From contig JAUCCN010000009.1 in assembly GCA_034676185.1 (NCBI GenBank), positions 1 to 54,286 on the forward strand: DNA of 54,286 nucleotides, in the 5' to 3' direction. Numbering within the stretch: position 1 is the stretch's first letter; each line of letters opens with the position of its first letter. The stretch is from UBA7396 sp034676185 (GTDB lineage: Bacteria > Patescibacteriota > Gracilibacteria > BD1-5 > UBA6164). This document shows, in pieces, positions 28,761-41,632 of the stretch. The notes under the pieces were generated by a model. That model had not been told where the DNA came from. It was given only the letters and a program-made list of their open reading frames with translations, and did no database searches. Both the position numbers and the translations under genes were made by a program.

Positions 28761-29504
28761 TTATTCAATATCCCTAGAATCATTATTTTTTCTTTGCTTA
28801 AATTTTTCTCCAAATCATCTTTGTGGCATATTTGCTTTCAGTTCATCTAATTTTGCTTGTTCATCAGCAGTAAGAGTTTCTCAATTTTTTGATTTTTCAA
28901 AAAGTGCTTTAAGCGATTCTGCTTGTGCTTTTCTTTCTTTTTGTTCTGCTCTTGCTGATTTTATTTCTTCTACTATCACTTTATCAGCATCAGTTAAAAC
29001 TTCTCCATTTAATAATTTATCAATTACTGCTTCTTTTGCTTGCAATTTTGTTTCTTGCTCAGCTCTTTTTGTTTCAAAAAATTCTTCTTTTGCCTCATCA
29101 CTCAAACTTTCTAATTGAGTTTTTTCTTCATCGGTAAGATTATGAAATCCTCATCCAAAACCTCATCTTCATCCAAATCAATCCTCTCCTCTTGGTCATT
29201 TTCATTTATTATCAAATCATCTTTTCTCAAATCCTCATCCTTGCTTCCCCTCTCATTTTTGTGACATATTTGACTTAAACTCATCTACTTTTGCTTGTTC
29301 ATCCTGAGTTAAAGTTTCTCAGTTTTTTACCTTTTCAAATAATGCTTTTGCTTCTTCCATTTGAGCTTTTTGCTCATCGGTAAGTTCTATTTTTTGTTTT
29401 CCAAATTTAAAATTATTAGGAATTTCTGTATTTGCTGCATAGGCAGCGGTAGTTGCTAAAATGGCTACTACTAATGTTCCTGCTAAAATATTTCTATTAC
29501 TCAT
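28761..29504 (-). CDS. Secreted glycine-rich helical protein with internal duplication
   Basis: 247 residues. Signal peptide MSNRNILAGTLVVAILATTA up to AYA|ANT. Two copies of a module of about 65 residues follow the pattern LTDEQK...AKALFEKVKNGETLTQDEQAKVDEFKSNM (first copy) and LTDEEK...LKALFEKSKNGETLTADEQAKLDELKANM (second), separated by a glycine- and charge-rich linker (GFGGRGGFGGG) in which most glycines are TGA. The helices resemble the LTXXQ/Spy periplasmic chaperone class loosely. Linker TGA density is high, so a standard-code reader sees many false stops. Confidence 0.75.
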
Positions 29505-29775
29505 AATTCATAAAATTAATAACTAAAATTCATTTTTATTTTTGCTTTTACTCCAAAGTTTAGTATCAAAATATAATACGACTTCTTTTTATTTTATATT
29601 TTTGATAAAACTTTTTTTTGCAAATGTGGTAAATCTTTTTCAAGATTACTTTTTTATTATACGAAAACTTATTAAGAATTGTGTAAGAGTTATTATAAAA
29701 TAATATTTGCTTTCCCGGGAAAAAATTTGTCTCAATCTAAACTTAATTTTTTATAATGTAAACCTTTTTATAGAA

Positions 29776-29894
29776 AAGGAAATAGTTCTTAGACTTTGAA
29801 ACTAGTAAGATTTTGTTTTTGTTTTTATCTTACGAGTTACATAATAATATATTTCCTTAAGAATAGAGTAAGAAAGGAAAAATCATTATTTTCC
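29776..29894. promoter_or_regulatory. Long imperfect hairpin and small terminator in the comM-28,761 gap
   Basis: AAGGAAATA (29,776-29,784) pairs with TATTTCCTT (29,850-29,858), and inside it AACTAGTAAGAT (29,800-29,811) pairs with ATCTTACGAGTT (29,827-29,838) at 11 of 12 positions. A GGAAAA/TTTTCC hairpin at 29,877-29,894 may terminate comM. The rest of 29,505-29,896 is AT-rich with no gene. Confidence 0.45.
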
Positions 29895-29896
29895 TA

Positions 29897-31429
29897 TTAT
29901 TCTTGCACTTTTCTATAACTCAAAGCTTCTGCTATATGAGCCACTCAAATATTTTCATTTCCTTCTAAGTCAGCTATCGTTCTTGCAAGTTTTAATACTC
30001 TAAAATAAGCTCTTGCTGATAAATTCATAGTAGAAAGTGCTTGTTTCATCATCTTTTCACTCGCTTCATCAAGTTCACAAAATATTTCTACTTCCTTTGA
30101 AGTCATCTGACTATTGGAAGTAATATTTAAATCTTGAAATCTTTTGAGTTGTATATCTCTGGCTTTTTTCACACGAAGTGCAATAATTTTACTATCTTCT
30201 ATATTTCCAACAGATTTTTTTGAAGTAAAATCATCTACTTTTACTTTTGGAACTTCTATCATAATATCAACTCTATCAATCATTGGTCAAGAAAGTCTGG
30301 CATTATATCTTTTAATCTGATCAGCAGAACAAATACAATTTTTATCGGGATCAGTCAAATATCCACAAGAACAAGGATTCATTGCTCATAAAAGCACAAA
30401 TTTTGCTGGATAGATATAACTAGAATTCACTCTATTAACTGAAATAGTTCCATCTTCTAAAGGTTGTCTTAATACTTCTAAAACCGTTTTTGGAAACTCT
30501 AAAACTTCATCTAAAAATAAAACTCCCTTATGAGCCAAAGAGATCTCTCAAGGACGAGCATTTCTTCCTCAACCTATGATACTAATCGCACTTGCCGTAT
30601 GATGAATAGTGCGAAATGGTCTTTGAGTAATGAGAGGAGTTTCTTTTGATAATAATCACGAAATAGAATAAATTTTTGATATTTCAATCATTTCATCCAA
30701 AGTCAACTCTGGCAAAATCGTAGAAAAAGTTTTTGCAAGCAAGGTTTTTCCACTTCCAGGAGGACCAGATAAAATAATATTATGAAGTCAGGCCGCCGCT
30801 ATTTCCAAAGCTCTTTTTGCTTGTATTTGCCCCACAATATGAGAAAAATCATATTTTGAATTTTTATTCCCTATTTTTTGAGTAATATCAATTTTTTCAG
30901 GATTTTCTAAAACTTTTTCACCATTTAAAAATGCCACTAAATCTGAAAGTGAAGCAATCGCAATAATTTCTATTCCTTGTACAATACTTGCTTCATAAAA
31001 ATTATCTTGAGGAACAAAAATATACTCATATCATTTTCCTTTTGCTCAAATCACACTCGGAAGAATAGAATTTACTGGTCTTAAACTTCCGTCAAGTGAA
31101 AGTTCTCACAAAAAAATAGAATTTTTTAAATACGTATCTTTTTTTACATCCCCTGTATTTGCTAAAATCCCAACTGCAATTGGCAGATCAAAACTTGGTC
31201 CTGTTTTTTTAATATCTGCTGGAGCAAGATTGACAGTAATTCTTGAAGTAGGAAGTTTAAAATTTGAAGATTTAAGTGCACTTCTGAGTCTTTCTTTACT
31301 TTCTTGCACAGAAGTATCAGGAAGTCCAACAATGGTAAAATTCGGAAGTCACGCATTTATATCAACCTCTATTTCAATAAGTTCACTTTCAAGTCCATTT
31401 ATTGTTATACAAAATATTTTTGAAATCAT
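29897..31429 (-). CDS. comM: ComM/YifB-type Mg-chelatase-like AAA+ ATPase
   Basis: 510 residues, normal length. The Lon-like N-terminal domain (GLPNFTIVGLPDTSVQESKE then INAGLP) precedes the AAA+ core with Walker A SGPPGSGKTLLA and Walker B GVLFLDEVLEF, the CSCGYLTDPDKNCICSADQI zinc-binding insert (four Cys) and a sensor/arginine block RYNARLSGPMIDR. ComM is a helicase that promotes branch migration during natural transformation, which fits the type IV pilus genes in this window (a DNA-uptake route). Gly codons are GGA and TGA. Stop TAA. Confidence 0.95.
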
Positions 31430-31557
31430 AAATATATTTAAAATATATAAAATATATGTTTTATAGTATTTATTTTTTGATATTTATCAAGAAGAAAATA
31501 AAATTTGTATAAATTATCTTTTCCTTTACAATGAAATTACTTTATTTTTTAATATAA

Positions 31558-31995
31558 ATGAGAATGTTTCAAATAAGTAAAATATTTATCTTTTTAGTAT
31601 GTATTTTTTGAATTATAAGTTGTTCTTCTCCAACATCTGAAAATATTATTACCTCTATTGATGAAATAAACTTTACTGATGAAGAAAATAAAATAAATGC
31701 TCATATTATCACCAATTCAAATTATGAAATTCAAGTGAGTGGTGAAGCCAGTGGAACTTGGTTTTTTGAAGCAGAATTTTGACTCGAACTCTTAGATGAA
31801 AATAATAATCTTCTTTCAGAATGATTTGTAACAGCAGAGTGAGAATGGATGACCGTTGATTATGTTCCTTTCAAAGGAAAAATTGCTTACTTAGAACCTG
31901 AAACTGAATATGGATATCTTGTTTTAAAAAGATCAAATCCATCTTGACTAGCAGAACACGAATTGAAAACAAGTATAAAAGTAAAAATAAAATAG
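31558..31995 (+). CDS. Lipoprotein with a Gmad2 immunoglobulin-like domain
   Basis: 145 residues. The lipobox is GIISC (Cys about residue 22). The body matches Gmad2 (PF10648): SGEASGTWFFEAEFGLELLD, LSEGFVTAEGEWMT, VDYVPFKGKIAYLE and YLVLKRSNPSGLAEHE are its conserved strands. These domains occur on cell-surface or sporulation/germination proteins and may bind peptidoglycan or proteins. It is divergent from comM and convergent with the large alpha-2-macroglobulin-like gene. Several conserved glycines, such as those in FGLEL and SEGFV, are TGA. Stop TAG. Confidence 0.85.
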
Positions 31996-32014
31996 GGATA
32001 ATCCCTATTTTATT
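31989..32014 (+). terminator. Terminator of the Gmad2 gene
   Basis: AAAATAGGGAT (31,989-31,999) with ATCCCTATTTT (32,001-32,011) and a T-rich tail. Confidence 0.7.
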
Positions 32015-32118
32015 TTTGTTTAATTTATGAAATATTTTAAAAAAGTATCAAGTTTTGATTTTGTAATCAAAAATATCACTAACATTACATGTTTCTAACA
32101 TATATTTTTGCAAATTTT

Positions 32119-35100
32119 TTATTTAATCTCAAATATTCCTCCACTACTTCTTCCCCAAATTTCTGGTTTATCAAGCATTTCAGCAACAGCAGGTTTGAGA
32201 GTATATTTTCAAATATGATTTGCTTTTAATACATAGGTATATTTATAACTTCCAGCTGGAAGATATTTTGAATATAAATATACTCTATCATCTTTTTGTT
32301 CAACAAAATCAAATCCTCTCCATCATTTGTTGTTTTGTCCAGAAACATCTTTTACTTCATTTGATGTCGTATTAAAATTAGTATTTAATACTTCAGCTCA
32401 AGCTGGTAGGAAATCATTTATTACTACATTTGTTCTCTCTTTATCCAAAATAATTTCTATTTCTCATACCATATAATCTCATTTTTTTGCAGAAGTGATT
32501 TCATCAATATTTTTTACTTTTTTAAGAGTACAATATCCTGAATCATACCACCACCAAATATTTATACATTCTTTTTGGAAAGCTTCATTATATTCATCAT
32601 AATTATAATAATTTCTATTTACTGTAATTCACTCCTCTCTTGAAGACATTTCAGTAGCTCTAGTATAATATCTTACTCATACATCATAATAAAGTTTTCC
32701 AGTTCCTGATTTTTCAAATCAAAGTGAATTTTCTCAAGAAACAAGATAATCATTAAAATCAAATGTTTTTTTCTCAATATCAAAAAGATTTGATGCGTTA
32801 AATTTTGAAGACATAATATCTTTTCCATTCAAATATGTTTTTGCTTCAAACGAAACATTTTTTAATTCTCCTGTAAAGTCAATATATGCATTTAATGCTT
32901 TTATAATTTCATTAAAATTATATGTATAATAATTTCCTTCATCATTTCTATTTGAAAGAAGAAATCTTACTAAATTTTCTGTTAATAATTTTTCTCCAAC
33001 GTTCTCTGAAATCAACACTTGAATCATTTTTGCTGTTGAGAGAGAATTATCAGTTCCAACAAATGATTTTTCACTTGGTAATACAGAACCTCTTGCTTCT
33101 ACTAAAATAGAATTTTTTAAATCTTGTAAGTAAATACTTGATTTTTCTCAAGATCTTCCAAGTAAATTATACATTTTTAAATAATCCAATTTTTCAAGAT
33201 TTGAAAGCGTTTGACTTGGTTTAAAATATGTATTTATAAATGACGTATCTTTATAGAGTGCAATTGGTAGAAAATCTTTTATAGAAGTGGTTTCAATAGA
33301 ATATTTTTTATTTTCTTCTATTTTATTTATAAGTGCTTTTTTATAATATTCTAAAACTGCTTTATTATCAACTCAAGCAACTGAAATATTTAGATTTAAA
33401 TATTTTGCAGTAATATTTATATCTGAACATTTTTCACTCCAAATCCATTTCGCACAATCTTTAAAATACGAAAATCCATTATCAGTTTGAAGATAATTTT
33501 TTATATCTGATTTTACTAAAGTAATTACTTCTTGAATCGTATAAGTTTTATCAAGATAATCCGTTAAAGTAATAGCATTAAATTCAGAAGATTTATCTAA
33601 TTTTTTATATAAATCCTCCAAAGCAAGAGCATTTTCAAGGAAAGTAAGTCTTGAAGATAAATCTTCTCCAGGAAAAGAAATTACTTTCTCTAAATTTTTA
33701 GTTAAATTGGTTAAAATAGTAGCTCCAAGAGAAATTTCTAAATATCCTCCATGTTTTGCAACTGCATCAAAATCAATTTTTTCTTCATAACTTACATCGT
33801 TTGTACTTCCATTGGTAAAAACATACTCACTGGTTTTACTTGGATAGATTGGTTTTGAGACTTCTATACTATCTTGAAGATTTCAAGAAACTCATAAAAG
33901 AGAAATTTTTGTAGATGTTGTTTTTTCTAATTCTTTTGAAGTCACTTCAACATCAAAAGTTACTAAAGCAGAACTATTTGCTCCAACTGAAACTTTTTTT
34001 GTAGCTGCTCAAATATTTTTTACATGATTCATAGAAAATTTTACTTCTACTTCTTTTGTTTCTTTGGTATTATTTACAAGCAAAGCAGAAATTTGAGCCC
34101 TATCTCCATCTATAAAAAATCTTGGAATTTGAGGTAAAAGCGCAATATCTTTTTGAACTACGAAATTGCTTGTATAATTTCCTACTTTTGAATCAGAAGT
34201 ATAAGCATATCAACTAATCGTCCAAGTGGTAAGATTATCTGGTAATTTTGGAACTTCTAAAATAGCTTTTCCATTTTCTACTTTTACTTTTGCTGTATAA
34301 AATGCTATGTCTTTAAATTCGGTTCTGAGACGAGTTGCATTTGATGAAATTTGCCCTCATCAAGAAGATGAAGAAGAAGATCAATCAGCACTCTCCATCA
34401 TAACATCTCAAAATAACATATCATCCATAGCCATTTCTGGAGCTGCCATATCTACACTTCCTCAAAAGTTTTGTTTTGATGTAACTTGAGCAGAATTTCT
34501 TACTTCCTCTTCAACTGAAGTAATATCCTCCAATTGAAACTCTATTCTTTTTATCAAATTTGGAAGATTTCCAAAAGTTTGTACTGAATTATAAGTTGGA
34601 GAATAAAAATAATTTACAATATCTGTTTTATTATCTTTTAAAGCAAGCAGTGAACTATCTATAATAGAAATCGTTGTTTCTCAAGAAATAAGTTTTCCTG
34701 AATTATCTCTCAGTGTTAATTCTATTTTTTGTGTATCTCATGGAAGATATGAAACTTTATCAAGTTTTACATCCGAAGAAAGAGTAACACTTTCTACATC
34801 TACATTTACATCTTTACTTCCAATATAATAATTTGGAAGAATTTTATTTAATAATTCTCTTTCTTCATTTCTCAAAAGTTGAAGTTCTGATAATACTTTT
34901 GTATCTAAATCTTCATTTTTGGGTGCAGGTAAAATACTTAAATCATAAATTCTGTATGGAATATAAAGAGCATTTTCTTCTTTTTGAAGCTCTTGTTCCA
35001 GAGGAAGCATTTTTGTTCTGAGAAGTTTTAGTTTTTCTAAACTATCTTTATTTGCTTGAACATCTTGAATTAAATAAATTCAAAGAGTAAAATTTGGTAA

Positions 35101-38100
35101 AAATTCTTTTTTAATATCAAGTTCAATTTCTTGAGAATAATTTTTTATATCAATTACTTTATAATTCAAAATTTCATCTTTTTTCTCAATAGTTACGAGC
35201 GCTTTTACTCAAATAACTGGTGAATTAATTACAAAACGAGAAGTATCTCCAACTTTATAAATATCTTTATCTGAAATAATTTGAAGCGTATTTTGAGTTT
35301 CTCTTGGTCTTAAAATATCTGCTCATGAAACATAAATAGTTTTAGTAGTTTTATAAGTTCCAATATTTATTTCAAATCTATATTCTCCATATTGTGTAAA
35401 ATCAAAATTTTCACTTATAGTTCCTGAGTTTGAAGTAGTAAGAGTTTTTTGAGAAACTAAAGTTTCTTTTGGTGTATAATCGTAATTATTTTCATCATAA
35501 GTATAATCAACTTTATACACTTTGTAATCCATTTTTTGATTTGCAATTTTATTTCCATCAATATCAACTGCTACCAAAGAAAGTTTTGCACTATCTTTAT
35601 AAGCATAAAAATATTTATCAAATTGAATTCATGCAAATACTTTATTTCTGATTGCCTTAAACGTTGTATTTGTAGCAATAGATTTTTTAGTATTTGGATC
35701 AGTAATAGTAGTAGAAACGGTATAAATTTTATCTTTTGAATTATTTTCTAAATCAAGAGAAAGAGTTGTTTTTCCATTATTTGAAAGTATAAAATTTCAT
35801 GATTTTTCTGTACTCATTCCACTATAATCATAGAATCATTTTCTCATTATCCCTCACCAAAAATTTCTTTCTTCACCAAAATGATATCCAGTTGTTTTCC
35901 CTCAATCAAAATAAAAATCTTGACTTGAAAGAGAATAAGTTCCTTCTCCATTTGAAACTGGAAGTCAGATATAATAATTCCCTTCTACTTCAACTTTTGG
36001 AGTTTCCTCAAAAAGATAGACATCTTTTTGAGATTTTGCTTTTACTTCAAAATCTGGTTTTTCATATTCTTCCACTGCAAAAGAAAGACTATTTCCTCAA
36101 ACTGAAAGTGAATAATTTCCAAGTTTTGCATCTTTTGCAAGAGGAATTTGGAAAGAAAATGCTCATAATTGATTTGGTTTCAGAGTGGTTTTAAAAATTT
36201 GTTTATATTGTGAATCATTTACAAATACAGAAATTTCTTTTGTATTTATTTGATATCCTCTTGCTTGTAAAAGTCTTGAAATTCATGAAACTTCAACCGT
36301 TTCTCAAGCTTTATAAATTGGTTTATCGGTTGCTATATAATTATAAATTTCATCATTTTGATAATAGGAAGCATACATATTATTTAAAAATATTTGCTCT
36401 TTATTCTTCAAAGTAATCAAAAGCATTTGAAAATTTGAATCTCATAATTCATAAATTCCATCTTTTTTTGGAGTAAAATCAATTTCTTTTTCTAAAACGG
36501 TTTCTTGACTTCTTCATCCAACAATTCAGTAGTTATATTTTACTGTATAACTTTCTATTTTTGCTATTTCATCCGTTATATTTTCCCCAGAAGAATAATT
36601 TTGAAGCCATAAAATATTATTTTTTGCCGTTTTTAAAGTTGCTGCAACATCACTTATGATAAAACTTGCTTTTGAAACATAATAATCATTTTTTGCTTCA
36701 TATTCTGTTTTATCAGCTATCAATTTTTGTACTTCAACCGTGATATATTTTTTATCTAACGCTTTTCAAAAAACTTTTTCGGCATCAATAATCGTAATAT
36801 TTGGTTTCATTCAAAGATTATTTACTTGAATTGTTTTACTTATACATTCAGGATTTTTAATATAATTCTCTGCTAATATATCCAAATTTCATTGACACAC
36901 CTTTACTTGTGCTTGAGTCAAATTGAGAGTTTGAATTCAAAAAGAAATTGGAGTGATATCATTTGGAACTAATATATTATTTCTTGCATCAATAATAGAA
37001 ACTTGTTTATCTTCATTCTCTACTTTTGGAGTCACAAATGCAAGTGAATAATTTTTATCTAACGGATAATTATCTACATCTGGAAGACTTGACTGAATAG
37101 TTAATTTATAATCTGTATTTGGATTGAGACTTGTATTTACAATATATTTGTTTTTTCAGGCTTCATATGAACATTCTTTTTCATTACTCCACTGATTTAC
37201 TGCATAGAGAGAATGTACTTTTCCATATTTATCAAATGAAAAATATTGGTTTATATTTGATTGAATTGGTGATGTTGTTTGTAGACAAGCTTTTTTATAA
37301 TTTATTTGTTTGTATAAAACAACTGAATTATTTGATTTTGTTTTAAAAGTAAGATTTTTATCACTTGATGAAGAAATTTTTGAAGTAAAAATTTTTAAAT
37401 TTAAATCTCCTGTAACTTCTCAAGAAAAAGAGAGAATTACTTGTTTTTTATTTTCTTTTTTATCACTATCTTTATCATCTAAAGAGCCAAATATGCTATA
37501 TTCAGACATAGAAAATCCTTTTCCATAATGAAGTTCAAATGGAAGATTTGAAGAAAATAAACTTTTATCTAATTCAACTTCTTTATAAAAATTCAAAAGA
37601 ATTTGAGGATTTTTACGAGTTACTATTGAATTATTTTGTGAAAATTGAAAATTAGAATACACATATTTATCTTCTGCCTTTTCATTTTTAAAAACAAATG
37701 GTGCATAATTTCATAAAAAATCAACTGTGGTTAGACTTTTTGAAATATCTGATTTTAATCACACATTTCATCTTGAAGAAGTAAGGTTTTTTGAAATAGT
37801 ATATGTATATTTTTTATTATATCCCCAAGTTCAAGACTTTGGAAATACTCAAATAATATTTTTACTTTCTTCTAAAGCACCTTCTGCTTTATAGTAAGAA
37901 AAATTGAGTGTATCATTTGCTATATTTAAAAGAGAAAAATTCTTTTGAAATGCATCTAAAGAAACTTCATCATTAAAAGCAAATTGTAATTTTTCATCCA
38001 CTCAAAGACTTTCAATATTTGAAACCAATTCAAAATCTGGAGTGACAATTTCAAAAGTTTTTGAATTTTTTGTTGTATCTCACGCAATAGTTTGAATTCC

Positions 38101-39168
38101 AGCAGGAATTTTTACTGTATATTTTCCTCCTGTAGGAAATCCAGATTCTGGTCTAAATTGAAATGTTGAAGTGGTAATCCAAACACATTTTCCTGGAATA
38201 TTTGGAGTAATTTCAATAGGACATTTCGCTTGGTTATCAAGATTTGTAAGAGAAACGATTGGTTTTGAAAATCTCACGGTAATATTTTGATATGTATCAG
38301 AAATAAATCCTGTTGGAGTAATAAAATCAATAAGTGCTTCCCCATCAACTTTAAAAGTTTTTGAATAAGTTTTTTCAAATTTTACTCAAGATGATGTAAG
38401 TGCACTATCAAAAACATTTACTAAAAAATTTGTTTCTTTTGCTATTAAATCATCAATAATAATTTCTAAATTTTCATCATCTTTCCAAACAGAAGTAAAA
38501 GTTACTTCTGGATAAATAGATATGTTTTGTGCTACCGATGCCTTATTCATTGGAGCATCAAATGAAAGTAAAAGTTTTGGTTTATTATATGAAGTCATTT
38601 CTTCTTTTATATCTCAACTTGAAGAAAATGTTTTTGCTGCAACTTCAAACACAAAACTTCTTTTTGCTTGAGTATCATAATCGTTAAATACAGAAGTATA
38701 TCAAAGCTCTAAAGCTTTTTTTGTATATCATACTCTCCAGTCTGCATCTTTTGTGGCTTCAATACCTTTTGCCTGAAAAATCATTTTTAAACTTTCTGCT
38801 TTTGAAACAGGTGCATCTGGTCTAAATGTAGTATTTGCTGAAATAAAGCCAAGTTCAAGAGCTTTTTGGGCGTATTTACATCACCAATCTGAAACTGGTA
38901 AATCTGAAAATTTTTGTTCACAATTTTCTCAAATTTCACTTCCAGAAATATTCATCATAATTTTGAGCATTTCTCTTCTAGAAATCGTATCTGAGAGATT
39001 ATACACCTTTGGATTTTTTGAATTATCAACAATAATTCCTTTTTGTGCCAAAGTATTCGCGTAGTTTATACTTTCTTGTTCAAGATCTGCTTGCAAATTA
39101 GGCAGTATCATAAGAGAAAACATAAAAAATGAAAGAACCGTAAGGACAATTTTATTTTTTCTATTCAT
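32119..39168 (-). CDS. Giant SLH-domain alpha-2-macroglobulin family protein
   Basis: 2,349 residues, the largest gene here. Signal peptide (residues 1-27), then about three SLH repeats (30-190, e.g. FSDLPVSDWGCKYAQKALEL) that anchor to the wall polymer, then Ig-like and macroglobulin domains. MG2-type YIATDKPIYKAGETVEVSG lies near 950, the A2M domain QKDIALLPQIPRFFIDGDRA near 1660-1690. Where the family has the thioester (GCxEQ) before the alpha-alpha toroid, this protein reads ISFPGEDLSSRLTF, with no Cys-x-x-Gln, so the thioester seems absent. An Asp/Glu/Ser/Gly-rich bait-like stretch precedes. Probably a surface protease trap or adhesin. Confidence 0.9.
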
Positions 39169-39266
39169 AAAAAATTATTAAAAAATAATGTATATATTAT
39201 AGGTTTTATTTTCCCTAAATCAATATAAAAACTCGGAAAAATCAAAAAAGTGACAAAAATTACTTT

Positions 39267-40106
39267 TTATCACCTTTTTCTATAATTTATTTTTGTTTCT
39301 GGAAATCCAGTTTGAAGTTCACCATTCCTTTTTTGTTGCATTCTTTTTTCTCTTTGTTCTCTCAAATATTGTCTTCTTTGTTCAATATCTTGTCTTACTT
39401 GCTCTCAAGCTGGCTGTCACCATGCATTACTCCAATATTCTTCATCTCTATAATCTGCTCATAACATATCTATTTCTATAGTTTTCATGGTATGTATTAA
39501 TAGTTTTCTATGTTCTTGTTCTTGAACATGTACTTCATGTTTCAAAGAAAAATAATTTTGTGAATATACCCTATACAATAATTCAATTTCTTCTCTTACA
39601 TCAGTTAATGGAATTGGGACAACTTCTAACATTCTATTTCTATATGCTTTTTCTTCATAATAATTATCTATTTCATTCAAAACTTTCTTTAAACTAATCA
39701 TAAATTCAACATGTTGCTTCTTGTCTCCTTTTACATAAAAATTTTCTAAAATATACAATAATATTCTTGCATATCTATCTCTTTTCTCTTTCAAAGAAGC
39801 ATTCGTTGGTATTTGCAAAATATCTTGAAATTTCTTTATATACAATGGAAACTTCTCTTCTAATTGAGAAACTAAGTCTGATTTTTGTATTTTTTCATCT
39901 TCTGATACCGGGCTTCAAGTAGATAAAATTCTACCAATTTTCGCTCTTCTTTCCTCTATTTGTGAATCTAAAAAATCTGGACTTATTGGAATAAAAGAAA
40001 AAATATCTTCTTTTGGTGGTGAAATTACTGATTGTTTCCCAATTTCTGCAATTCTTTTTTCAAAATCTGCATCAGGAGTGAGATCAAAACTATACTGATT
40101 ATTCAT
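39267..40106 (-). CDS. Charged helical protein, unknown function
   Basis: 279 residues, no signal peptide. It begins MNNQYSFDLTPDADFEKRI, has mid-region helices (IPTNASLKEKRDRYARILLY) and a C-terminus rich in Arg/Gln (EQRRQYLREQREKRMQQKRN) that could be a coiled coil or nucleic-acid-binding tail, ending KINYRKRG. Eukaryote-like coiled-coil proteins of this style are common in this phylum but have no assigned function. A single gene, between the giant A2M gene (98 bp) and the SPL-like gene. UGA=Gly codons occur near the end. Confidence 0.75.
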
Positions 40107-40182
40107 ATCATTATTTAAATAAAATCATATTTTTTCAGTATTATAACATAAATATTAAAAAAATCAATTTTTTAAGCACCTC

Positions 40183-41151
40183 TTAATTATCTAAACATCT
40201 ATTACATTGTTTTTCTTTTATAAACTCATCAAATAATTCATAAAAATAATCTCTAACTTCTCTTTTTTCTCTCATAAATCCATCTTTGGTATCTTCCAAT
40301 TTATATAGTACATCCAAATATGGTTCTTTTTTTAAGATTTTATTATAATCTTCTTTTGTATACAAAAGTCCTCCTATAAAAACAGAATATATTTTTGAAA
40401 AATCAATTTTCTGTGTTACCTCTTCTAAAAAATTTTTATATATTTCCTGATAATTCTCTATTTCTAAAAGTGGAAGAAAACGAATTCCCACTTGCCAACC
40501 TGCATCTAAAAGTGTATTTATAGCCTTGATTCTCATATCAAGAAGTGGAGTTTTGAGTTCATATTTTGAAATCACTTCACTTGGATTGAGTGAAAATGCA
40601 ATTTCAATATTTTTTGAAGGTTTTTGTTTCAAAATATTTCCAATATTAATACTTTTGGTTCTTATTTCTGCTTTTACATTTTCTAAACTATCAAAAAATG
40701 GGAAAAATTCAGAAGTAAATTGAGTAAAGTTATCAGTAGCAAGATTATCTGAATAATCAGAAGTATAAAACCAAATATCTTCTTTTTCCTCTATTTTTCC
40801 TTCTTGAATTTTCTCCAAAATCTGTGATTTCATATCATCATAATTTACAAAAAAAACCTGCATTTCATTTTTAAATGCTCATTTTAAATAACAATATTTA
40901 CAATCATACACACAATTAAGAGAATTTTTGAGAAAATATCATTTACCTGGATGCCCATATCCACTTGGGGCATCTAAGATTGCTCTATTTACTCATGCGA
41001 TCACAATAGATTTTTCAATCGTTCCTACTAAATTTTTATCAAAAATATTTTTATAATTATCTATTTCTAAAACCTCTGCTTGTGGAAATTTTAAGATAAT
41101 ATTTTGGGCAATTGAGTTGTTTTTTAACTTCTTTTCTAAATAAATAATCAT
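40183..41151 (-). CDS. Spore-photoproduct-lyase-like radical SAM protein
   Basis: 322 residues. The Cys motif CVYDCKYCYLKGAF (CxxxCxxC, about residues 82-95) ligates the 4Fe-4S cluster, and the context (PSGYGHPGKGYFLKNSLN) matches the SplB family that reverses spore photoproduct, with radical SAM chemistry. This organism is not expected to make spores, so the substrate may be another UV dimer or a tRNA/protein. The start at 41,151 (MIIYLEKKLKNN) is preferred over an upstream ATG because residues before it look non-coding. Later: AFSLNPSEVISKYE, typical of the family. Confidence 0.85.
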
Positions 41152-41235
41152 TTTTCGTATATTAAATATAGTAATTTCTCTTTCTTTTTTTCTTTTCTTG
41201 ATTATAATAAAAAAAATATTTTTTAAAAAAGATTT

Positions 41236-41604
41236 ATGATTTTTGAAATAGACAAACAAATTGTAGAAAAGTTTAGTGAAAATGATATAAAAGTTTACTT
41301 TTATACTTCTGGTTGTGAATGAACGAAAATAAATCTAACTCCTGATTTTGAGAAAACAAATTTAGAAAGTTTTTCCCTTCATGGAAAAACAATTTATTTT
41401 GAAATAAAAGATAAAAATAAATTAGAGGGAGCAAAAATTTTAAAAAAAGTAGATACTGGAACTGGTCATAAAAGTAATGATAAATATCTCTTTATCTCTC
41501 CAAAAGTAGAATCAAGATGTGGATGTGCAACGAGTTTTTCATTTGAAAAAAAGCTGATTGATAAAAATAAACTCAAAACTTTACAATGATTATTTAAAAA
41601 ATAA
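41236..41604 (+). CDS. IscA/HesB-like iron-sulfur carrier protein
   Basis: 122 residues. The A-type carrier pattern is present: TSGCEG (first Cys) and the C-terminal RCGCATSFSFEKK with the CxC-type pair. These proteins bind Fe or Fe-S clusters and deliver them to apoproteins such as radical SAM enzymes, interesting next to the divergent SPL-like gene. The sequence FYTSGCEGTKINLTPDFEKTN is somewhat divergent from ErpA/IscA. No isc or suf genes are visible nearby. Closed by the 41,603-41,632 terminator. Confidence 0.8.
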
Positions 41605-41632
41605 GAAAGGCTTCTGCTTTCTTATTTTTTTT
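41603..41632. terminator. Terminator between IscA-like and amidase genes
   Basis: AAGAAAG (41,603-41,609) with CTTTCTT (41,617-41,623), 7-base loop and T8 tail. The amidase stop overlaps the stem, so it serves both convergent genes. Confidence 0.65.

Noticed and set aside
28729..29137. Plus-strand frames over the 28,761 gene
   Set aside because: Antisense of the duplicated helical protein; no start context and a low-complexity Ser/Leu reading.
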